From the IMG/VR virus record IMGVR_UViG_3300023179_000040, positions 42,613 through 106,612 of that record: DNA of 64,000 bases; one strand, written 5' to 3'. The stretch is from a virus. Each line of letters begins with the position of its first letter. Within the stretch, counting starts at the first letter, position 1. The translations under genes and the position numbers were made by a program. This document shows, piece after piece, positions 44,750-50,926 of this stretch. The notes beneath the pieces were generated by a model. It worked only from the letters and a program-made list of their open reading frames with translations. It did not search any database and had not been told where the DNA came from.

Positions 44750-45759
44750 GTGATGCCCATAGTTTCCTTAACTTTTGACCATAAATCTTCATAAACCTCT
44801 GGATGTTCTACTAAATATTGTCTAGCCTTTTCTAGGCCCTGAAATTTTGGCTTATCACTGACAGATGACATAGTATACCATGCTCCGCCTTTGGACACAA
44901 GCCCCAAATCTACAGACAGGTTCAATAATTCCATTTGTTTGTCTATTCCAGAACCATATCTCAAATATGATGTTATTTTACCTCCCGGAGCACCCAGTGC
45001 TGAACATACAACTTGCCAATGGACTTCTTGTCCTATTTGGGGACTATCGGTTGTTAGGTTCCATGGACTAAAATAATTTGCTTTGAGTTTGATATCCGTT
45101 TGATAAGCAATAGCCTGACCGCTCTTTTCTTTCCATTCACTATGACCCATGCCAGGATTACCCATCAAGTGAGTAATACCTATAACAATATTTTTATTTA
45201 CAGGAATAACATTCGCCACTTTTCGGCAAAATTTAGCAAGAAGTTTGGCTCCGTCTGCTCTCTGCATTTTATTCATATCGCTCGTTATCTCGGCTTCTGT
45301 ACAAAGGGCAGAATACGAATCTATAATTAGAATAGATCCTGGAACCTCATTTATAATTCTTTCTGCTATTTGCAAATATTCTTCTGCATGCAAGATCTTT
45401 CCTTCTTGAGAACCTATAATATTAAATCTTTCTAAATCTAATCCTGGTATTCCTTCTAAGTCTCTTTTTTTCAATCTACCTTCGATGTTCAGGTAGTACA
45501 CTTCTCTACCCTTTTTGAAAGATCCATGAGCGTATTGTTCTTTTTGTGCGGTTGCACAGAAATCTAGCGATGTTGTTGTTTTTCCGCATTTGGGATGTCC
45601 TGTAAGAATTACAAAACTTCCTTCTGGTATGCCTCCATTTAATACTACATCTATTGAAGGACTTACTGGGATGGTAATAAGCTTTTTATCAATAACAGCA
45701 TTTGCTGTGATTAAAATGTTATCACCAAAATTTTTTTTCACATCTTCTTTAATTGCCAT
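44740..45759 (-). CDS. recA: RecA-like recombinase
   Basis: 339 residues from the ATG at 45759, 8 nt after AGGA; a TTG two codons earlier is too close to that site. Core motifs: SIDVVLNGGIPEGSFVILTG, Walker A GHPKCGKTT, REVYYLNIEGRLKK (strand 2), SILIIDSYSALC (Walker B), NIVIGITHLMGN, and SGQAIAYQTDIKLKA near loop 2. The C-terminal part (YGSGIDKQMELLNLSVDLGLV, GGAWYTM, EKARQYLVEHPEVYEDL) matches the RecA C-terminal end. It would drive strand exchange and recombination-dependent replication. Overlaps neighbouring genes by 10-11 nt. Confidence 0.9.
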   Translation of the reverse strand: MAIKEDVKKNFGDNILITANAVIDKKLITIPVSPSIDVVLNGGIPEGSFVILTGHPKCGKTTTSLDFCATAQKEQYAHGSFKKGREVYYLNIEGRLKKRDLEGIPGLDLERFNIIGSQEGKILHAEEYLQIAERIINEVPGSILIIDSYSALCTEAEITSDMNKMQRADGAKLLAKFCRKVANVIPVNKNIVIGITHLMGNPGMGHSEWKEKSGQAIAYQTDIKLKANYFSPWNLTTDSPQIGQEVHWQVVCSALGAPGGKITSYLRYGSGIDKQMELLNLSVDLGLVSKGGAWYTMSSVSDKPKFQGLEKARQYLVEHPEVYEDLWSKVKETMGITCK

Positions 45760-46171
45760 TGTCAAGGTCCTTTAATTTAGATATAATATTATTCTTTTTG
45801 TTGTTTTGAAAGCTTTGTCTTCCAGATATTTTTTGTTCTCTATTAATCTCTATAGTAATCTTTGTATTCTGTTTGCTGATGATATCCTCGTGTTTTTCTA
45901 TTATAGGAATCAGGTGGGGCGCTCGCAAAGAATAGATTTTACTAGCCTCGACATCTCTTATTGCTCCTATAATAGCTTTAGGATCATATTTTGCTAATAG
46001 CTTATGAGCAGATGCTATCTGATTGCGATAGTACATACTCCATTTCTTGTTGGTCCAAAATCTAAAATGTAAATCGCATTTATCTTTTTTAGCTTTATTT
46101 TCGCATATTAGTTCAGTAATATATTGAGCCGCAGATACTTTTTTGTCGTTAGAGTATTTGGATATGTACAT
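45749..46171 (-). CDS. Conserved phage protein of the recombination operon
   Basis: A 140-residue protein with a charged helical middle: LHFRFWTNKKWSMYYRNQIAS, AHKLLAKYDPKAIIGAI, RDVEASKIYSLRAPHLIPII. The W-T-x-K-W...YYRNQI pattern suggests a nucleic-acid-binding or recombinase-associated protein, and I have seen similar sequences near phage recA genes, but I cannot name the family. The C terminus is basic and Asn-rich. It abuts the HTH gene on one side (1-nt overlap) and overlaps RecA by 11 nt on the other. Function unknown. Confidence 0.55.
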   Translation of the reverse strand: MYISKYSNDKKVSAAQYITELICENKAKKDKCDLHFRFWTNKKWSMYYRNQIASAHKLLAKYDPKAIIGAIRDVEASKIYSLRAPHLIPIIEKHEDIISKQNTKITIEINREQKISGRQSFQNNKKNNIISKLKDLDNGN

Positions 46172-46521
46172 TAGTTCTTTGGTCTAAAGATATATTTATC
46201 AGTATTCTTTGTTTTTGGTTGTGCTTGATTCTTTAAGGCATCATTAGCCATAGATGCTTCGCCAGTCATAATTGCTACAGAATTTATCTTTTTTCCAGCC
46301 GTTTCTCTAATCATAAGACTTTGAGATCTACTGACAGGAGCTTTAGCTGTATTAACATTATTAGTAGTAGTCGTAGCCTCGGTAGTTTTTTTATGTTTCT
46401 CCAAGGCTTTTAGTATTTGAGGTTCAGAGATGGATAATTCTTTAGCTATTTCATTAGTGGTTTTATTTTGACTATCAAGCCACAGTATAGCATATAAATT
46501 TGCTTTGCTAATTTTTGCCAT
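46171..46521 (-). CDS. Small helix-turn-helix protein
   Basis: 116 residues from the ATG at 46521, preceded by AAAGGG about 9 nt upstream; the longer frame begins inside the previous gene. The N terminus reads KANLYAILWLDSQNKTTNEIAKELSISEPQILKALEKH, a classic helix-turn-helix. A Thr/Asn/Ala-rich disordered segment follows. The tail TDKYIFRPKN is basic. It could be a transcription regulator of the operon or a DNA-binding adaptor. It overlaps the next gene by one base. Targets unknown. Confidence 0.6.
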   Translation of the reverse strand: MAKISKANLYAILWLDSQNKTTNEIAKELSISEPQILKALEKHKKTTEATTTTNNVNTAKAPVSRSQSLMIRETAGKKINSVAIMTGEASMANDALKNQAQPKTKNTDKYIFRPKN

Positions 46522-46522
46522 T

Positions 46523-46909
46523 TTATTGAACCCTTTCTGCATTATGTAACCAAGCTATATTCTTGGTTTTTAAAAAATAAAGATACATCTCAAAACTTTT
46601 TTGATTTACTTCTTTGTATTTATTATTCGATCTACACACCCTATCCAAAAAAGAACTAGCTTGGCTTTCACCATAAATAGACAAAGGATTATACATTTTG
46701 CCCCTATTATCTAATTTAATAGTATATTTAATTGACCCATCATCTCTAATAGTTTTTATAGCAAAAATATTTTTAGATGTTTCATTTGTGCATCGAGGTT
46801 GTTCATTTTCATCTAAAAAGTCCTGAGATCCCATTATAGTATAATATGATATGGAGTTGGATTCTTTATCGACTGCGTTTGTTGTAAAATTATTTATATT
46901 ATTTGTCAT
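46523..46909 (-). CDS. Paralogous small protein, copy A
   Basis: About 128 residues from the ATG at 46909, 7 nt behind GGA; longer starts at 46921 and 46942 overlap the upstream gene further. The protein resembles 47545-47952 along its length: SYYTIMGSQDFLDENEQPRC versus LYTISGKEEFIDDLSYPRV, and SFLDRVCRSNNKYKEV...YLYFLKTKNIAWLHNAER versus SFLNKICKSEEVFTEV...YIEFLRTKSTKYLQNAQR. The shared order of strands and final helix marks an old tandem duplication. No known motif. Confidence 0.55.
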   Translation of the reverse strand: MTNNINNFTTNAVDKESNSISYYTIMGSQDFLDENEQPRCTNETSKNIFAIKTIRDDGSIKYTIKLDNRGKMYNPLSIYGESQASSFLDRVCRSNNKYKEVNQKSFEMYLYFLKTKNIAWLHNAERVQ

Positions 46910-47192
46910 TGTTAATTCCATTATTTGATTTTTCAAAAGCATGTTCCGCAGAATTTGCCAAACAATTTTCTAAGAACAGAAAAAATGCATCCAGAAATGG
47001 TTTATAATCCATACCATCTTTAATTGGTATATGATAATTTTTGGCGCATAATCCTTCGCTACTTATATCTATGCCATCATCATTTTGTTTTAAAATATTT
47101 GCGGTTATATTAAATATAAGCTCATGAGTACAATCTATTTTTTTTTGATGACCTTCAAAAATTTCTTTGTATTGCAATTCTGAATTGTCCAT
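46899..47192 (-). CDS. Small hypothetical protein
   Basis: A 97-residue acidic, helical protein (ELQYKEIFEGHQKKIDCTHELI, MDYKPFLDAFFLFLENCLANSAEHAF). It lies between the two paralogous small genes and the zinc-ribbon gene in the same operon, with a 3-nt gap upstream and an 11-nt overlap downstream. No motif recognised; the ORF is supported by tight packing and the strand context only. Confidence 0.5.
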   Translation of the reverse strand: MDNSELQYKEIFEGHQKKIDCTHELIFNITANILKQNDDGIDISSEGLCAKNYHIPIKDGMDYKPFLDAFFLFLENCLANSAEHAFEKSNNGINNDK

Positions 47193-47195
47193 ATC

Positions 47196-47540
47196 CTATA
47201 CCCATTTGGTTCCTTTGGTTTTTTTCATTCTGGTCATATTTTTTGGGAGTTCTGTTTTCGGGGTTTCTTCTTTATATTCATTATGACGATTATAAAGATG
47301 TATCTTTTCATCATCAGACAATCGATCTCTATTCCTATTAGCCAAATCCCCAAGAGTTTTTAATTCACTATCATTCTTTTTAATAGAGGTATTCAAAGTA
47401 GATAGATCCTCAATATATCTCCTTATAACATTTTTAGACTTACAAAACTCACAAACAGGCTTGTCGGTATATTCTCTAATAGAACAAACCAACTCAAATA
47501 CCTTTTCGCATTTTTCACAAAAAAAAGTATACGTAGGCAT
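47196..47540 (-). CDS. FmdB-type zinc-ribbon protein
   Basis: A 114-residue protein beginning PTYTFFCEKCEKVFELVCSI, then KPVCEFCKSKNVIRRY, the CxxC...CxxC zinc ribbon of the FmdB family. A charged helical segment (DLANRNRDRLSDDEKIHLYNRHN) and a basic tail (MTRMKKTKGTKWV) follow. In phages such proteins occur in replication or transcription operons; a nucleic-acid-binding role is likely. Short 3-4 nt gaps separate it from both neighbours. Confidence 0.7.
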   Translation of the reverse strand: MPTYTFFCEKCEKVFELVCSIREYTDKPVCEFCKSKNVIRRYIEDLSTLNTSIKKNDSELKTLGDLANRNRDRLSDDEKIHLYNRHNEYKEETPKTELPKNMTRMKKTKGTKWV

Positions 47541-47544
47541 ATAA

Positions 47545-47952
47545 TTACTTTAGTTCTCTTTGTGCATTCTGCAAATATTTAGTACTCTTTGTTCTAAGAA
47601 ACTCTATATACTGATTAAAAACATATTCAGATACTTCTGTGAATACTTCTTCACTTTTACAAATCTTATTCAAAAAAGAGTTTTGGTTTTTGTCTCTAAC
47701 AGGATTAGTATCAATAGGATTGATGATATTTTTATTCGGATCTGTTTTAATATAAAATCTATATTGTAGAGGACTATTAAAGGCTTTACCTTTTTTATTT
47801 TTAGTACATTTTGCGAATACTAGGCTGTTCTCTATATTAACTCTGGGATAGGATAAGTCATCTATAAATTCTTCTTTACCAGATATAGTATAAAGCTTAG
47901 TTTCAAAGCTAGTTTGATGCTGTATATTGAATTGATCCCTGTTTATTTGCAT
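47545..47952 (-). CDS. Paralogous small protein, copy B
   Basis: A 135-residue protein related to 46523-46909 over its full length (see that entry for aligned segments). Contains a central beta sheet (LYTISGKEEFIDD, LVFAKCTKNKKGKAFN, YRFYIKTD) and a C-terminal helix (VFNQYIEFLRTKSTKYLQNAQREL). Located 4 nt from both the FmdB-like and the HNH genes. Function unknown. Confidence 0.55.
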   Translation of the reverse strand: MQINRDQFNIQHQTSFETKLYTISGKEEFIDDLSYPRVNIENSLVFAKCTKNKKGKAFNSPLQYRFYIKTDPNKNIINPIDTNPVRDKNQNSFLNKICKSEEVFTEVSEYVFNQYIEFLRTKSTKYLQNAQRELK

Positions 47953-47956
47953 AGCA

Positions 47957-48541
47957 TTATCCGAAATATGATGGTGGTATATACATTAACCATTCTTGTG
48001 GAATGTCATGTCTTATAGTAGATAGGTGATAGGACACAGGCAAGTATTTAAGATTTTTTTGTGGACACACTGGGATACTTAATAAGGGCATATTAGCTTG
48101 CTTTGGCGTCTTATTGTCCTTTTTTCTATTACAGTCTACACATGCAGTTACTATATTAGTCCAACAAGTTGGTGATGATATATTAAAATTCCATTTAGAT
48201 TTTGGTATAACATGATCATATGTTAATTTACTAATGTCTTTTTTAATACCGCAATATTGACAGGTATAATTATCTCTAATAAAAATATTTTTACGAGAAA
48301 AATTTACACGTTGAAAATTGAGTTTGAAATATTTACAAGTTCTCATAACACAAGGAATTGGGTATCTCTTATTATTTGTTCCAATAATATAATCGTCTTT
48401 ATAGAAATCCATAACTTCTATATCTCTATGAGATCCATTTTCATACTTTAAACTCCAAACAACTGCTCTTCTCCAATCTATTATACCTAATGGAGAATAA
48501 TCAGCGTTTAGAACTAAGCATCTATTGTTTTCCTGTTTCAT
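47957..48541 (-). CDS. HNH endonuclease
   Basis: A 194-residue protein. The C-terminal half has YTCQYCGIKKDISKLTYDHVIPKSKW, then TNIVTACVDCNRKKDNKTP, a CxxC...CxxC zinc frame enclosing DH and N, the HNH fold. The N-terminal half (CLVLNADYSPLGIIDWRRAVVWSL) is the arm typical of the phage and bacterial HNH group that cleaves DNA near its own gene. Its ATG lies inside the end of phoH (20-nt overlap). It may be a free-standing homing nuclease protecting an intein-bearing neighbour, or a phage DNA-processing enzyme. Confidence 0.8.
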   Translation of the reverse strand: MKQENNRCLVLNADYSPLGIIDWRRAVVWSLKYENGSHRDIEVMDFYKDDYIIGTNNKRYPIPCVMRTCKYFKLNFQRVNFSRKNIFIRDNYTCQYCGIKKDISKLTYDHVIPKSKWNFNISSPTCWTNIVTACVDCNRKKDNKTPKQANMPLLSIPVCPQKNLKYLPVSYHLSTIRHDIPQEWLMYIPPSYFG

Positions 48542-50477
48542 TTTCGTAAGAATCTAACCTGCTAATAATTTTACCTATAATAGGATTTCTAACAATATCG
48601 CTATTATTTAGTACAGCCAATCCTATGCCATCGATACCATGAAGAGCTTCTATCATATTATAGAAACCTCCTTGCATATGTCTATGCAAATCCGATTGGC
48701 TAGTATCTCCTGTTAATATCATTTTACTATTATTGCCTATTCTTGTTAGTAACATTTTTAGTTGATCATAAGATGCATTCTGACATTCATCAGCAACGAT
48801 AAAAGCATTATGAAAATTACGACCTCTCATTAAACCTAAAGGAACAATTTCAATTCTGTTATTTGTCTTTAATGATGTGTATTCAGCCATAGAGATAAAA
48901 TGATTAATTTCATCTAATAATGGTAATAGGTATGGGTGTAATTTTTCTTCTGCTGTATTATGAGTTACAATATAATTATCAGTAATATATAAGTGTTCTG
49001 GATGTTCGACTCTAATACACTGTACAGGTTTGGCTACTGTCTCAACTATATCACAAATACCGATACCATGCATAAAATTATTTTTATATTTATTAGCCTT
49101 TCTAGATATATAAAATGGATTCATATCATTGGGCAAAGTAATCGTGAATTCATAACTAATATGTCTAGCTGTTATTATTCTATTTGTTTTTTTAAGTACG
49201 GATGTCCTACCTCTACGATTTATAGATCTCAATTTGGCTCTACCTCCAAGAGATTGTACTAATTCTATCACATCTTGAGCCAATTGTTTGGATGTAGTAC
49301 AGAAAGAAGCCTCTCCGGTCTTCTCTTTAACGCTACCATCTGTATCCATGAGTCCTCTAAGTAACTCTAATCTATCTGTAATCGATGAATATTTATAGAT
49401 GTTTGGAATAGATTTATGTATAGCTCTCTTACCTAGAATACCAAGATTATATATAATTTCTTTGGCCGGATTAGTATATTTTTTATTGGTGTTTTCAAAA
49501 GAATACTGAAGACCTTCTACACAAGACGATCTTCTACATCTAGCTTGTAAAGTATTATTATTTATTGCTAGGTTTTGAGAAGCCACTCCTACGGAGCTAT
49601 ACTTAGCAATATCGCCAGTATGTGTATTTATTACACAAACCCCTTTGGCTGTTTTTTTATTATATAGATTGGATCTAATATTATAGGATATCCTATTTGG
49701 CGACTGTTTGACACAATAACATCCTATAAGGGACATCTCTGTATTAACCTTCTCTATCAGCTCATTGTCTGTATTAGAGAAAGTAATACTATTAGATAGG
49801 CTACCATCTCCCAAAAGAACCCCTAGAGAATACGGAGCCATAGGTAATTTTTGTTGAATAAACTGCACCGGTTCATTTCTTGGTAAAAAATGATTAATTT
49901 TATTTTTATTGTTTAATAAAGACAAGGATATTTCTTTTGTTGTTTTGACGGATCCTTTCTTATTTCTTTTTTTATCAGAGGCTGTTTGAGTAAACCACAG
50001 ATGATCTTCACAACATTCTGTGCTTCTACCGTCTGTGGTGGTGATCCTGTATACTTGCTTTATGCCTTTTGGAAAAACTCCTACTACTTTAGTAGGTAGT
50101 CCGTCTCGACCAATTACCATATCTCCGAGTTTGATATCTCCCATTAATACCCATCCAGATGGAGTTAGTATTTTTGCATCCAGCGGTTGTGGTCCTGGTA
50201 AATATCCTATTTTTTCACCGGACTCTACTACTGGTCTAGTAATAATAATTTTCTTAACTTTATTATCTAATAAATACTCTAGTGCCATGCCGATAGCTAT
50301 GTGACTTTTCCCTGATCCTGCAACACCTTGACAAAATGTTATGGTGTTTTCGGCTACTGTTCTGATATATTCTTTTTGATTTTCACTTCTGGGTTTTAAT
50401 TGATTTCTGTATAATTGAGGAGCTTGTAATTCTTTTGTAGCATCTATAACCTTCTTCTTTTTATTATTTTTTCTCAA
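48522..50477 (-). CDS. phoH: PhoH-like ATPase interrupted by an intein
   Basis: 651 residues, of which 96-507 are an intein. The extein is 239 residues, the usual size for phage PhoH: RSENQKEYIRTVAENTITFCQ, Walker A GVAGSGKS (51-58), IIITRPVVESGEKIGYLPG before the intein, TAEEKLHPYLLPLLDE directly after it, AFIVADECQNASYDQLKMLLTR (Walker B) and LTGDTSQSDLH. It is a P-loop ATPase with a helicase-like fold, possibly linked to RNA metabolism. The insertion splits an invariant loop (LPG|TAEEKL), so protein splicing is required for function. A GGTGTAT motif lies about 50 nt upstream of the ATG. Confidence 0.92.
   Translation of the reverse strand: MRKNNKKKKVIDATKELQAPQLYRNQLKPRSENQKEYIRTVAENTITFCQGVAGSGKSHIAIGMALEYLLDNKVKKIIITRPVVESGEKIGYLPGPQPLDAKILTPSGWVLMGDIKLGDMVIGRDGLPTKVVGVFPKGIKQVYRITTTDGRSTECCEDHLWFTQTASDKKRNKKGSVKTTKEISLSLLNNKNKINHFLPRNEPVQFIQQKLPMAPYSLGVLLGDGSLSNSITFSNTDNELIEKVNTEMSLIGCYCVKQSPNRISYNIRSNLYNKKTAKGVCVINTHTGDIAKYSSVGVASQNLAINNNTLQARCRRSSCVEGLQYSFENTNKKYTNPAKEIIYNLGILGKRAIHKSIPNIYKYSSITDRLELLRGLMDTDGSVKEKTGEASFCTTSKQLAQDVIELVQSLGGRAKLRSINRRGRTSVLKKTNRIITARHISYEFTITLPNDMNPFYISRKANKYKNNFMHGIGICDIVETVAKPVQCIRVEHPEHLYITDNYIVTHNTAEEKLHPYLLPLLDEINHFISMAEYTSLKTNNRIEIVPLGLMRGRNFHNAFIVADECQNASYDQLKMLLTRIGNNSKMILTGDTSQSDLHRHMQGGFYNMIEALHGIDGIGLAVLNNSDIVRNPIIGKIISRLDSYENETGKQ
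48957..50192 (-). other. PhoH intein, class 3-like, with LAGLIDADG endonuclease
   Basis: Residues 96-507 of the PhoH gene (412 residues). It starts with Pro (PQPLDAKILTPSGWVLMGD) instead of Cys or Ser, so the usual first nucleophile is missing. The class 3 set is present instead: Trp161 in block B (CCEDHLW), Cys487 in block F (KPVQCIRVEHPEHLYI) and Thr505 before the terminal His-Asn (VTHN), with Thr508 as the +1 residue. LAGLIDADG motifs lie at 215-226 (PYSLGVLLGDGS) and 372-382 (LLRGLMDTDGS). Between them residues about 281-327 (VINTHTGDIAKYSSVGVASQ onward) look like a NUMOD1-type DNA-binding module. Confidence 0.85.
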
Positions 50478-50526
50478 TTGTTACCCTTTGCTTATAGAGT
50501 TATGTATACCAATTATACATTGATAT

Positions 50527-50533
50527 ATACACC
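50527..50533 (-). promoter_or_regulatory. GGTGTAT motif upstream of phoH
   Basis: Minus-strand GGTGTATATAT, first G 56 nt before the phoH ATG, in a 61-nt gap after the MazG-like gene. One of six similar gap motifs; candidate phage promoter element. Confidence 0.35.
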
Positions 50534-50538
50534 ATACT

Positions 50539-50904
50539 CTATATAACATAAGGTTTCAGATTTGGAGATTTCCAGTTATCTGGTTTCAAAACTTTTCCAT
50601 CTGCTCGTTTTTTAACCTTGCCAGTTTCTGGATCAATTTTTGCAAAGTTTGTTTTCATAACTTCATCCCATGCAGCTTCTCCGTTAGCCCCCATACTGTT
50701 AATAGCACCAGCAGTAACAACTAAGATATCTATTAAAGCATCCAAAATTTCTACTCTATCATTATTATCGAAAGCTTCTTGAAGCTCTTGAGTTTCTTCT
50801 TTAATTAGATTATGATACATTTCTAATTGGGGTGCGTTCCACTCACACACTGTTTGATCGCAAGCCACCATAAATCTTATTTGATCATCAAATACATTTC
50901 CCAT
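50539..50904 (-). CDS. MazG-like nucleotide pyrophosphohydrolase
   Basis: A 121-residue all-helical protein. EETQELQEAFDNND (E36, E37, E40) followed by EILDALIDILVVTAGAINSMG (E52, D55/D59) is the EExxE...ExxD metal site of MazG/PRA-PH-type pyrophosphohydrolases. The C-terminal WDEVMKTNFAKIDPETGKV and KVLKPDNWKSPNL is characteristic of the phage subgroup. It would hydrolyse (d)NTPs or ppGpp-like nucleotides to monophosphates, tuning the nucleotide pool during infection. It is 22 nt from the ribonucleotide reductase gene. Confidence 0.85.
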   Translation of the reverse strand: MGNVFDDQIRFMVACDQTVCEWNAPQLEMYHNLIKEETQELQEAFDNNDRVEILDALIDILVVTAGAINSMGANGEAAWDEVMKTNFAKIDPETGKVKKRADGKVLKPDNWKSPNLKPYVI

Positions 50905-50926
50905 ATATAATCCTTTTTAAAAATGA

